NCBI RefSeq assembly: GCF_001437435.1
Contig: NZ_JQCB01000001.1
Span: forward strand, 97,807-148,766
Direction of reading: 5' to 3'
Length of the DNA: 50,960 nucleotides
Origin: Furfurilactobacillus siliginis
GTDB lineage: Bacteria; Bacillota; Bacilli; Lactobacillales; Lactobacillaceae
Part shown: piece after piece, positions 16,192-24,272 of the stretch
Numbering within the stretch: position 1 is the first letter of the stretch
How the letters are laid out: every line of letters starts with the position of its first letter
Notes under the pieces: model-generated
Databases searched by the model: none
What the model was told of the DNA's origin: nothing
Seen by the model: only the letters and a program-made list of their open reading frames with translations
Program-made: the position numbers and the translations under genes

Positions 16192-17063
16192 ATGACTTTT
16201 AGGCGGTTTTTTACTCGTCTTTTGTGGCTTACTAGCCATCACCGTCCATCGCAGCATTACCTTTGAACTCGGTAATCGTCCCAGCTACACCATTTCAGAA
16301 CGCGACCAACAGCGGCCAAACGGCATCATGGTCTTTTGTTATCACCGGATTTTAGATGATAACCAAGTCGTCAAAGTCGATGAACGGCTGTCTTCCAACA
16401 GTCAATTTCACGATTTCAACGTGAATGTCAGTGACTTTAAGAAACAGATGAACTACCTAGCAGCTCATCATATTAAAGTCATCTCCACAGCACAAATGGT
16501 TCAAATGGTCGATCAACGGCAAGCGATTCGCGGACACTACGTCGTCTTAACGTTTGATGACATCGATCGGACAACGGTGGATAACGCTGCCCCCATTATG
16601 TTGAAACATCATTATCCATTCACCATTTTAGTTATTACTGGTAACACCGGCGAATATCGTGATGGCACAAAATTAGCTACCTGGCCGCAGATTCTGGCGC
16701 TTCAGAAACGTGCCGGCGACAAACGTGCATACGCACAACATGCATTACCTCACCGCCAACGGTACCCCCGTCTTCAATGTGCCACATAACCTTGCCCATT
16801 TCCGTCATGATTACAGCATTAGCCAAGATGTCATGCAACGAAAATTAGGTAGTGAAACCCCGATCTTCACCTATCCTTATGGAACTGGTACCCCGCAAGT
16901 GCAGGCATTTTTGGAACAGCAACCCTTGCAGGTGATTTATACGTTGAACACCGGCATTGTTGGTCGCCATAGTGACCTAAAGAGCACACCGCGGGTCATC
17001 ATCAATTCCAATAGTTGGCACAGTGTGACTAACTGGCTGTCCGGTCGAAAAGCAACTGAATAA
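16172..17063 (+). pseudogene. Broken polysaccharide deacetylase (PgaB/IcaB-like)
   Basis: Begins GTG at 16172 behind a GGAGGG site, but codon 8 is TGA (16193-16195), probably from TGG, just before a hydrophobic anchor (LLGGFLLVFCGLLAI). The frame then stays open with MVFCYHRILDD and VVLTFDDIDRT, the metal/catalytic Asp motif of carbohydrate esterase 4. A second lesion near 16712-16724 moves the frame by +1, so HTHNMHYL (metal-binding His motif) and TYPYGTG lie in another frame. Two independent lesions argue for real decay rather than a sequencing slip. Loss would leave PNAG fully acetylated unless another deacetylase exists. Confidence 0.85.
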
Positions 17064-17068
17064 TAGCC

Positions 17069-17160
17069 AGAGAGTGGGACAAAAGTTGGTAAGTCGTGAG
17101 CAAGCCCTAGAACTGCCGTACGGGTTGGTCGTAGTCTGCACAGCGACTTGACTTTTAGCC
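17069..17160. repeat. Dispersed GTGGGAC intergenic repeat, copy 2
   Basis: AGAGTGGGACAAAAGTTGG at the left and GACTTTTAGCCCACGTTTT at the right; the internal segment is shortened relative to copy 3. It lies between convergent genes. Confidence 0.85.
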
Positions 17161-17189
17161 CACGTTTTCACCATTTAAGTTGGTAAATC

Positions 17190-17241
17190 AAAAGTAGCGA
17201 GTTTGGGACAAGATGACTTCTGTCTTAAACTCGCTACTTTT
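17190..17241. terminator. Bidirectional terminator hairpin
   Basis: A stem of 17190-17210 with 17221-17241 (AAAAGTAGCGAGTTTGGGAC with its complement), A-rich before and T-rich after. Shares the GTTTGGGACA core with the other terminators of this repeat family. Confidence 0.85.
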
Positions 17242-17243
17242 GG

Positions 17244-18119
17244 CTATTTATGTGTGTGTAAGTACTTCTCTAGGTCAGCTTCGAGCCATTGCATCTCGCG
17301 TTTGGCACCTTGTGCATATGCTGGTTCTTTCATTTCTTTAACCATGTTTGTTTTTAACCATTGTCCAAAAAACAAACGTAATCCCGCATTGGGTATCCAC
17401 AGGATTAATCTCGTGGTTGCCGGTGTCACTGAAATTCCCGTACTTTGAAGTGCATATAAAGTCGTCTTAAGCTTAACGGCCATGGCCTGTGCCTTACGAT
17501 TATCTGGAATGTGATCATCATACAAAGTGCCTAACATTGCAATGTCAGAAACTGCGTGTGTCATTAAAAGCGCCTGCATGTCGGATTGAATAGCGAGTGG
17601 GCGCTTAGCTGCTTCAAATAACGCAGCTAACTCATTGAGCCGGGGCGTCACTGTGCCATCAATTTCACCCACTGTGGTGGACGCTAACACCTTCGGTAAA
17701 TAACGTGCATTTAACACACCATCATTTAACTGACCACCGACGCCGGGAAAGCCCGGCAATAAACGTGCTCCAACAATTGCCTGCCACTTAGAAAAATCAG
17801 TCGCATTACTAATCAAGGTAACGATGTTCGGACTACGATTCTCTTTCAGCGCCGACAACGCTGATGCCGCCTTGTCAGCCCGAACCGTCACAAAGATAAA
17901 ATCATAAATATCATCGTCTGCAAGTTTATCAATAACCTTCGCCCTGACCGTTACTAATTTTCCTTTTTTTAAATACCGTAAGCCGTCGCGTTTCAATGTG
18001 ACATACCTGGTAGACCGTGCGAAAAGTGTTACATCAACACCCGCCTCAATAAATTTCACCGCATAAGCACTACCGATTACGCCAGCACCAAAAATTAAGA
18101 TCCGTTTCTGCTTTTTCAT
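17244..18119 (-). CDS. Ketopantoate reductase (PanE/ApbA) family protein
   Basis: A 291-aa protein with the N-terminal NADP motif FGAGVIGSAYA (~9-19), ADKAASAL and a GFPGVGGQL segment. The family reduces 2-dehydropantoate, but many lactobacillar paralogues act on other 2-oxo acids. The C-terminal domain is divergent here and its K/N/E active-site set is not obvious, so the true substrate is open. Divergent from a tetR gene with a 128-nt shared intergenic region, which suggests TetR control. It ends at a repeat-type terminator shared with the PNAG operon. Confidence 0.75.
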   Translation of the reverse strand: MKKQKRILIFGAGVIGSAYAVKFIEAGVDVTLFARSTRYVTLKRDGLRYLKKGKLVTVRAKVIDKLADDDIYDFIFVTVRADKAASALSALKENRSPNIVTLISNATDFSKWQAIVGARLLPGFPGVGGQLNDGVLNARYLPKVLASTTVGEIDGTVTPRLNELAALFEAAKRPLAIQSDMQALLMTHAVSDIAMLGTLYDDHIPDNRKAQAMAVKLKTTLYALQSTGISVTPATTRLILWIPNAGLRLFFGQWLKTNMVKEMKEPAYAQGAKREMQWLEADLEKYLHTHK

Positions 18120-18247
18120 TAGCTTGTCTTGTCCTTTTCTTGAAGTGTATGCTGTTTTGTAGCACCATCATCAAGCTTTAAAGTCTCGCTATCAACCAAC
18201 AATTTGTGTCTTTCTGTTGGATGGCTCACCGCCAAAAGGAATGACTA

Positions 18248-18799
18248 ATGAACAAACAACCGCAAGTTACTAACCATACAAAACAAGTCTTCATCGATAC
18301 TTTTTGTACTTTATACAGCCAAAAACCAATCGAAAAAATAAGCGTGCAGACGCTCACCACCATTGCTGGTTTTAATCGCAGCACATTCTATCAACACTTT
18401 GAAGATATTTACCAACTTCGGAATGCTGTCGAGGCCAGTGTACTCGCTGAAGTTCATGATGGGCTAGCAAACCAATCCACCCCTAATCAGGAGCTCGCCA
18501 CAATCGTCAACTGCTTAGATGACGAACGCTACTTTTCAAAGCTGCAGGCGGTCCTTGGTCCGCATGGCAGTGAACACTTTCTCAATCGCTTAAAAGCCGA
18601 AATCCCTTTCGAAAAACTGCTCAACTTTTCCGGCAAGAATGACTTATTAACGCCCTATCTCAAGGAAGTCTATGTCGCCACCGCCTTTGCATTGTTTCAA
18701 ACATGGATTCAACAAGGAAAGAACCTCCCCGCCACAGACTTATCAACCATGGTCGAGACACTTTTTCAACAAGGTGCCGCCAACTACTTAAAAGCATAA
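18248..18799 (+). CDS. TetR/AcrR family transcriptional regulator
   Basis: A 183-aa protein with an N-terminal helix-turn-helix: ISVQTLTTIAGFNRSTFYQHFEDI (~26-49) ends in the TetR signature F-Y-x-H-F. The C-terminal ligand domain is of the TetR_C_8-like short type. AAAAGGA precedes the ATG. Divergent from the PanE-like gene, its likely target. The ligand is unknown. Confidence 0.88.
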   Translation: MNKQPQVTNHTKQVFIDTFCTLYSQKPIEKISVQTLTTIAGFNRSTFYQHFEDIYQLRNAVEASVLAEVHDGLANQSTPNQELATIVNCLDDERYFSKLQAVLGPHGSEHFLNRLKAEIPFEKLLNFSGKNDLLTPYLKEVYVATAFALFQTWIQQGKNLPATDLSTMVETLFQQGAANYLKA

Positions 18800-18801
18800 A
18801 A

Positions 18802-18849
18802 AAATCTCGTTATAATCTGCCAGTAAAGGCTGATTATAACGAGATTTTT
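18802..18849. terminator. Bidirectional terminator between tetR and tRNA-Asn
   Basis: AAATCTCGTTATAATC (18802-18817) pairs with GATTATAACGAGATTT (18832-18847), flanked by A- and T-runs. Confidence 0.9.
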
Positions 18850-18870
18850 CATTTATTCGTGAACTTCAAG

Positions 18871-18942
18871 CTGCTCGGGTTGGAATCGAACCAACACACT
18901 TTCGATTAACAGTCGAACGCAGTACCATTGTGCCACCGAGCA
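18871..18942 (-). tRNA. tRNA-Asn (GUU), solitary
   Basis: Read on the minus strand: acceptor TGCTCGG/CCGAGCA, a short 3-bp D stem with GG in the loop, anticodon arm TTCGA-CTGTTAA-TCGAA giving anticodon GUU, and T arm GTTGG-TTCGATT-CCAAC. The discriminator is G, as expected for Asn. CCA is not encoded. The first pair is U1-A72 and the D stem is weak, unlike the usual tRNA-Asn of lactobacilli, so it may be a minor isoacceptor. It has its own promoter and terminator. Confidence 0.9.
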
Positions 18943-18965
18943 ATGTTGTTTTGTTGATGTTATGT

Positions 18966-18994
18966 ATCTTATCAATTGGAATATGAGAAGTCAA
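18966..18994 (-). promoter_or_regulatory. Promoter of tRNA-Asn
   Basis: Minus strand TTGACT (18994-18989), 17 nt, TAAGAT (18971-18966), about 24 nt before the tRNA 5' end. Confidence 0.8.
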
Positions 18995-19147
18995 TAATAA
19001 AATTTATTAAATTGCCATTTTAACTAACAACAGCTTTTTAACAGCCTTAATTCCTGCTCCCACTGTATTATACCATGGGCTGGCAAGCTAAAAACAGTCT
19101 GGTTCTTTGTTAGTGAGCGCGTAAACTAGAATGCCGGAGGTGAGCCA

Positions 19148-20953
19148 ATGGAGACAGAAGCACAGCATCTACACACCATTTTCAATACCTTGACAACCGA
19201 TGTGCACAAATTGACAAAGCGGTTAGCCGCCTTAACGACAGAAGGTCGCTCAGTTAAACAGCAACTTGGTCAAGACGGTCATTTAGACTTAGGATCTATT
19301 ACTGAGACACTGGACACATTTGCTAACATCGAAGCGAATAACCGCCAAATCGACGCATTAAACGTTCGTTATGATGCCACAAGCATTCGGTTGGCCCACG
19401 CTAAATTATTAATACCGCAAGCTTACTTTGCAAAATTAACACTCGACTATGGCGACGATGATCCAGAAGCCGTCTATCTTGGAAAAGTCGGCTATGCGGA
19501 CGACGACGCGCACGACTTGATTTATGATTGGCGCGCACCGGTCGCCGAAGCTTATTACGCAAATCGGACTGGCGCAACAAGTTATCAAGCAAACAATCGT
19601 ACGATCGAAGTCACCGTCTTAGGCCGACGACAATTTGTAATTGATCACGATCGCTTAGTGTCTGTTGTTAACACGACCGCTGCACTCACCGATGAACTTC
19701 TGCTAGCCGTTCTCGCTGAAAACCGACGCGACGGATTACAAGAGATCACCGCAACGATTCAAGCTGAACAAAATGCGATCATTCGTGAGACGCAGCATCC
19801 CGTTGTTCTTGTCGATGGTGTTGCAGGTAGTGGTAAAACATCCGTCTTGTTACAACGCGTCGCCTTTCAATTATATCAGCACCGTGGTGATTGGTCTCCA
19901 GATGCCGTCTTGCTCATCACACCCAACAAAGCCTTTCGCCAGTACATTCAGGGTGTCTTGCCCGCACTTGGTGAACAAGAACCACTTAGTGTCACCTACC
20001 CAACTTTAATTCACCAATTAGGCACACAATTTGGCTTCGCCGACGTCACACAAGCCAATAATCACATTGTCCAACTTGCCAAACGCATTCAGCAACCTGT
20101 TGACTTAACACCCTTGCAACTGCCAGAAAATGCGTTACACCAAACATCTGCCACGATGCCATTCGTTGCCCGTATGCGTGGCGTTTGGCGCTGGCTAGCA
20201 GCAGTCCACCAACTGCCCGATGATCCTGCCTCATGGCTCAACTGGCACACAGTCGCACACATGCTTGGTGTCTCATCGCTGACGACTTACGATCAGCTCT
20301 ATCTGCTATTTGCATTGACAGATTATCATCAAACAAGCACAAAAGCCGTCTTTATCGATGAAGCACAAGATTACGATGACGATACTTGGGCATTGCTAAC
20401 GACCATCTTTGGGACCGCAGAATTTACCATCGTTGGTGATCATCGACAACGGTTATTTGGTACAGCTCCTTCGATTACTACGTGGTTTACCAATCGGTCT
20501 GTTCAACCCTTGAACCTAACCACGAGCTATCGCGCGACTGGAGCCATTACCGCTTTCTTTGCACAATACGCAACCGAGTGGTCACCCTTGATTCAAGCTG
20601 TCCAAGCGCCAGGATTAATGCCGACACAACGCAAATTAACGACTTGGTCCGAACTATTAGCAACCAACAAATTAGCAGACGATCAAAGCTTAGGGATCAT
20701 CACGCCAACACCTGCAGCTGCTAAACGCCTTGCCGACGAAATTCCCGATACAACTCGATTAACACGCCAGGGACAAACCAAAATCAGTGCCGGTATCAAC
20801 ATTTTGGATCTCGTTACCGCAAAAGGTTTAGAGTTCGACCATGTTATTATCGTCGATTGGGACAGTGACTACTACACCGATCCTCAAAATGGCGCCAACC
20901 GTCGCTATGTTGCCGCCTCGCGTGGTACTAAAACCCTAACGCTACTCACCTAA
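19148..20953 (+). CDS. HelD-like UvrD/Rep-family ATPase (RNA polymerase recycling)
   Basis: A 601-aa protein with an N-terminal coiled-coil (~1-75) and a conserved DLIYDWRAPVAEAYY block (~120-134), which marks HelD proteins. The SF1 core shows Walker A DGVAGSGKTSVLLQR (~223-237), FIDEAQDYDDD (~400-410) and a C-terminal TAKGLEFDHVIIVDWD and RRYVAASRGTKTL. HelD binds RNA polymerase and frees stalled complexes. It is shorter than the ~770-aa HelD of Bacillus, with a compressed 1A/1B region. GGAGGTGAG lies 5-6 nt before the ATG. It ends at a dispersed repeat. Confidence 0.85.
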   Translation: METEAQHLHTIFNTLTTDVHKLTKRLAALTTEGRSVKQQLGQDGHLDLGSITETLDTFANIEANNRQIDALNVRYDATSIRLAHAKLLIPQAYFAKLTLDYGDDDPEAVYLGKVGYADDDAHDLIYDWRAPVAEAYYANRTGATSYQANNRTIEVTVLGRRQFVIDHDRLVSVVNTTAALTDELLLAVLAENRRDGLQEITATIQAEQNAIIRETQHPVVLVDGVAGSGKTSVLLQRVAFQLYQHRGDWSPDAVLLITPNKAFRQYIQGVLPALGEQEPLSVTYPTLIHQLGTQFGFADVTQANNHIVQLAKRIQQPVDLTPLQLPENALHQTSATMPFVARMRGVWRWLAAVHQLPDDPASWLNWHTVAHMLGVSSLTTYDQLYLLFALTDYHQTSTKAVFIDEAQDYDDDTWALLTTIFGTAEFTIVGDHRQRLFGTAPSITTWFTNRSVQPLNLTTSYRATGAITAFFAQYATEWSPLIQAVQAPGLMPTQRKLTTWSELLATNKLADDQSLGIITPTPAAAKRLADEIPDTTRLTRQGQTKISAGINILDLVTAKGLEFDHVIIVDWDSDYYTDPQNGANRRYVAASRGTKTLTLLT

Positions 20954-20975
20954 TAACGATGACCAATAAAAAAAG

Positions 20976-21098
20976 AGCGTGGGCCAAAAGTCGGGAAGTC
21001 GTGAGCAAGACCTAGAACTGTCGTACGGGTTGGTCTTCAACCCGATAGGTAGTTCGTAGTCTGCACAGCGGCTTGACTTTTGGCCCACGTTTTCGCTA
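20976..21098. repeat. Dispersed GTGGGAC intergenic repeat, copy 3
   Basis: GCGTGGGCCAAAAGTCGGG at the left pairs with GACTTTTGGCCCACGTTTT at the right. Both ends changed GGGAC/GTCCC to GGGCC/GGCCC together, a compensatory change relative to copy 1. Confidence 0.88.
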
Positions 21099-21114
21099 TT
21101 TAAGTTCGTAAATC

Positions 21115-21161
21115 AAAGAAAGAGTTTGGGACAAATGATTTATGTCCCAAACTCTTTCTTT
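21115..21161. terminator. Bidirectional terminator of the repeat family
   Basis: AAAGAAAGAGTTTGGGACA (21115-21133) pairs perfectly with 21143-21161. Confidence 0.9.
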
Positions 21162-21171
21162 AGCTGACTGA

Positions 21172-21321
21172 CTAGAACTTGTCCTTGATGCTATCTAAGG
21201 CATCGCCGGCAACATCCTTCAACTTGTCTTCGGCTTCATCAACCTTGTCTTCAGGCAACTTGTCCTTAACATCGTTGACAGTATCCATAACCTTATCCTT
21301 CAAATCATCGAAATTATCCAT
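21172..21321 (-). CDS. Small charged amphipathic protein, 49 aa (CsbD/YtxH-like candidate)
   Basis: Translates from ATG 21321 behind a perfect AAGGAGG: MDNFDDLKDKVMDTVNDV, then a run of Asp/Lys-rich heptads (KDKLPEDKVDEAEDKLKDV) ending SIKDKF. It is strongly helical with alternating acidic and basic residues and no membrane segment. Short proteins of this type in lactobacilli are stress-induced (CsbD or YtxH-like), but no catalytic function is known. It stops just before a shared terminator, convergent with helD. Confidence 0.8.
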   Translation of the reverse strand: MDNFDDLKDKVMDTVNDVKDKLPEDKVDEAEDKLKDVAGDALDSIKDKF

Positions 21322-21409
21322 GCTAAATACCTCCTTGTTTTTATTAGCTACATTATAAGCATTTCACCTATCATTTGTCATCTGTAATCGGTTTCATTTG
21401 TGATAAATG

Positions 21410-21438
21410 TTGGCTGCTGACGATTCCTGGATTATGCT
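21410..21438 (+). promoter_or_regulatory. Promoter of the mscS gene
   Basis: TTGGCT (21410-21415), 17 nt, TATGCT (21433-21438), about 30 nt before the ribosome site. Confidence 0.6.
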
Positions 21439-21472
21439 AAAGTAATTATTAATAATCATTATGGAGCGCATT

Positions 21473-22294
21473 ATGAAATCATTTGCATTAAATCAATATT
21501 TTGATCAATTTCGCTGGCGCACACTGGGACCACAATTAATAAATATCGTTGTACAGGTAATTTTATACACAGTGGTTTTCTGGTTAGTTAACCGGTTAGC
21601 AATCTTCTTAATTGATCGTAGTTTTGACACTTATATGAAATCAAAGCGGATTAATAAAAAGCGTGCGGACACGCTGCACACACTGATTCGAAACACGACA
21701 CGCTATGTGGTCGTCTTCTTTGCGATTTATACGATTCTGAGCGTTCTCGGCTTTCCAATTGGGACTTTGATCGCCAGTGCCGGAATTGTTACCGTGATCG
21801 TTGGGCTCGGCGCACAAGGGATCATCAGAGATGTCATTGCTGGCTTTCTCATTTTAATGGAACAACAAATGGAAGTTGGCGACAATGTCATCATTAATGA
21901 TAAAACTACCGGTCGTGTTGTTGCCTTTGGTCTGCGCATCACTACGGTTAAAGACGCTAACGGCGGCCTTAACTACATCACTAACAGCAGTATCACTACC
22001 GTTACCAACTTATCGCGCAGTAATCTACGCGTTCAAATTGACGTTCCCTATCAAGAGGCCAGTCAAACGACAATCGTTACTAAAGCCATCAAACAGGTCA
22101 ATGAACGACTTCTGCCTAAACATCCTGAAATCGTTGGGCGGGCACTTATTCAAGGACCAAGTTTGCTACCAGACACACATGGACTAATGGTGTCGGTTAC
22201 GTTTTTTGTGAAAAATGGGGATGCCGCAAACGTGAAGGCAACCTTTACGACTGCGTATCTAACCGCCATTGCACAGACCGAAACAACCGACTAA
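21473..22294 (+). CDS. Small-conductance mechanosensitive channel, MscS family
   Basis: A 273-aa protein: three N-terminal membrane helices (to ~120), with the Gly/Ala-rich pore helix TLIASAGIVTVIVGLGAQGIIRDVIAGF (given in part; ~98-125), then the beta domain (GDNVIINDKTTGRV) and a cytoplasmic cage. It opens under membrane tension to release solutes on osmotic downshock. I start at ATG 21473, preceded by TGGAGCG; an in-frame ATG 12 nt earlier has no ribosome site. It is close to standard MscS length. The DHA2 exporter gene follows after 27 nt, probably in one transcript. Confidence 0.9.
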   Translation: MKSFALNQYFDQFRWRTLGPQLINIVVQVILYTVVFWLVNRLAIFLIDRSFDTYMKSKRINKKRADTLHTLIRNTTRYVVVFFAIYTILSVLGFPIGTLIASAGIVTVIVGLGAQGIIRDVIAGFLILMEQQMEVGDNVIINDKTTGRVVAFGLRITTVKDANGGLNYITNSSITTVTNLSRSNLRVQIDVPYQEASQTTIVTKAIKQVNERLLPKHPEIVGRALIQGPSLLPDTHGLMVSVTFFVKNGDAANVKATFTTAYLTAIAQTETTD

Positions 22295-22321
22295 CTCGCT
22301 GCAGAAAGTAGGCACCGTATC

Positions 22322-23713
22322 ATGGAACAAGCGCACACAACTAACCGACATTTAATCGCTGAAATCTTTGCCATTGGTCTCTTAGGTTTTCTCGGTATCG
22401 TCATTGAAACGGCGCTAAACATCGCCTTTCCCTTGTTGTCGGATCTTTTCCACGTCACACCGGCCCAAATTCAATGGCTGACAACCGGCTACATGATCGT
22501 CTCGACCATTTTAATTCCACTGTCTGTCTTCTTACGGAAACGATTTAGCGTTATTACGTTATTTCGATTTAGCGTGATCGTCTTCAGCCTGGGTACACTA
22601 CTTGCCGCAATCAGTTCAAATTATGCCATCTTACTTTGCGCACGGTTGCTTCAAGGTGTTTCTAATGGAATCGCCTTGCCGTTGATGTTCTCGGTCATTT
22701 TACAAGATGCACCGCGCAAACAACTTGGACGCATGATTGGGCTGGGCAGCTTAGTCATCGCCTTTGCCCCAGCCATCGGTCCCGTCTTCGGCGGCTTGGT
22801 ACAAACTTACCTATCTTGGCGGGCTGTCTTTTGGTTAGCACTGCCGCTCATGTTAGTTGCTTGGCTATTAGGCGAATTCAGCATCCCCCGCGCATTTACC
22901 CCCACTGCACAAAGCGTTGATTTATTAGGCGCATCGTTATTGGGTGTCTTTTTAGTCACGAGCATGCTTGTCATCGTTAATATCAGTGCCGGACACTTTA
23001 CGAACAGAAGTAACTTAATCGAAGGTGTGCTTGCGATACTGACATTGATTGCCTTTATCGTCACTACTCGCCGAGCTGCTGCGCCGTTGCTAGATTTACG
23101 TCTGTTTCACCGCTCTGCATTCACGTTATGTCTGGTGGCCTTCTTCTTGCTTCAATGTTTGTCACTAAGCATGTCCTACTTGATTCCAAATGTCTTACAG
23201 CTATCCTTTCACAGTTCGCCAAATGTTGCCGGGTTACTTGTCCTTCCCGCTGCCTTGATTGATGCAATCATGTCCGCCATTGCCGGCTACGTCTATGATA
23301 AAACGCCCGCGCGGTTAACCATCTTAGGCGGCGCCACTTTGATTCTGATTGTCTTCATCGGCAGCTTTTTCTCACCAATCGATCCAATGAGCTTAGCGAT
23401 TATCTATGCAATTTTCATGCTGGGTCTGGGTGCCTGCTATGCCAACATCATGACGTATAGTTTAGGAAACCTACCACAATCCAAAACAGACGACGGTAAC
23501 GCCATCTTCATGACCGCACAAGCTTATGCAGGCGCGGTTGGTATTGCACTGGCGGCATCCCTAGTATCCTTTGCACAAACCGCGGTTCCAGGTCGCACAT
23601 TGGCAACGAGTACACTGGCCGGACTGCGCTTAAATAATTGGTATCTCGTCATCACCGCATTGTTAGTGCTTATCTTATTAATAATCGGTATACGGCCCAA
23701 AAATTGGAGATAA
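22322..23713 (+). CDS. MFS exporter, DHA2 (14-TMS, EmrB/QacA-type) family
   Basis: A 463-aa hydrophobic protein with about 14 predicted helices. Motif A is altered (VFLRKRFSV, ~65-73), and a motif C-like stretch GSLVIAFAPAIGPVFGG (~140-157) marks drug/H+ antiporters. Likely exports a toxic organic compound; the substrate is unknown. The ribosome site is modest (AGTAGG). Next gene starts 3 nt after the stop, so they are translated together. Confidence 0.88.
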   Translation: MEQAHTTNRHLIAEIFAIGLLGFLGIVIETALNIAFPLLSDLFHVTPAQIQWLTTGYMIVSTILIPLSVFLRKRFSVITLFRFSVIVFSLGTLLAAISSNYAILLCARLLQGVSNGIALPLMFSVILQDAPRKQLGRMIGLGSLVIAFAPAIGPVFGGLVQTYLSWRAVFWLALPLMLVAWLLGEFSIPRAFTPTAQSVDLLGASLLGVFLVTSMLVIVNISAGHFTNRSNLIEGVLAILTLIAFIVTTRRAAAPLLDLRLFHRSAFTLCLVAFFLLQCLSLSMSYLIPNVLQLSFHSSPNVAGLLVLPAALIDAIMSAIAGYVYDKTPARLTILGGATLILIVFIGSFFSPIDPMSLAIIYAIFMLGLGACYANIMTYSLGNLPQSKTDDGNAIFMTAQAYAGAVGIALAASLVSFAQTAVPGRTLATSTLAGLRLNNWYLVITALLVLILLIIGIRPKNWR

Positions 23714-23716
23714 ATT

Positions 23717-24199
23717 ATGAAAAAAGCCTTACTAGTCGTTGATATGCAAACTGATGTCATCGCTGATGTTGTCAATCGCGATCAACTATTGATCAATATA
23801 AATGATCGTATTGAACAATTTCGCCAGCAACACGCGCTAATTATTTTCATTCAACATGAGGATTCTGATTTAGTTCATGGAACCGTCGGCTGGCAGCTTT
23901 CGCCTTCGTTATCAGTGACTGATACTGACATCGTGATGCCGAAGACTCATGCTGATTCGTTTTATCACACACCCCTACAAGAATTGCTTACACAACATCA
24001 GATTACCGACCTAGAAATCTGTGGTGCACAGACTAACTACTGCCTAGACACCACCATTCGCGTTGCTTTTGATCGTCTTTATAACATTACAGTCGGCGCC
24101 GACATGTATTCAACTGTCGACAATGATTTTATGACCGCTGAACAAACAAATGCCTATTACCGTGATATGTGGGATCAGCGCTTCGCCAAAATATACTAA
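23717..24199 (+). CDS. Isochorismatase-like cysteine hydrolase
   Basis: A 160-aa protein of the isochorismatase-like fold. The catalytic triad is visible: Asp in VVDMQTD (~9), Lys in PKTHADSF (~77) and Cys in CGAQTNYCLDTTIR (~112). Family members include nicotinamidases and amide hydrolases; the substrate cannot be told. Its close coupling to the DHA2 exporter suggests detoxification of one compound by export and hydrolysis (inference). Confidence 0.88.
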   Translation: MKKALLVVDMQTDVIADVVNRDQLLININDRIEQFRQQHALIIFIQHEDSDLVHGTVGWQLSPSLSVTDTDIVMPKTHADSFYHTPLQELLTQHQITDLEICGAQTNYCLDTTIRVAFDRLYNITVGADMYSTVDNDFMTAEQTNAYYRDMWDQRFAKIY

Positions 24200-24210
24200 A
24201 ATCAGTTCAA

Positions 24211-24252
24211 AAAGGTGTTTGGGACAAGATAACTTTTGCCCCAAACACCTTT
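24211..24252. terminator. Terminator hairpin with GTTTGGG core
   Basis: AAAGGTGTTTGGG (24211-24223) pairs with CCCAAACACCTTT (24240-24252). It lies between convergent genes and is related to the repeat-family terminators. Confidence 0.88.
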
Positions 24253-24272
24253 GTTTGATTTAAACACTTATT

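Noticed and set aside
18871-18942. Integration site of a mobile element at the tRNA
   Set aside because: No integrase gene and no duplicated tRNA 3' end found nearby.
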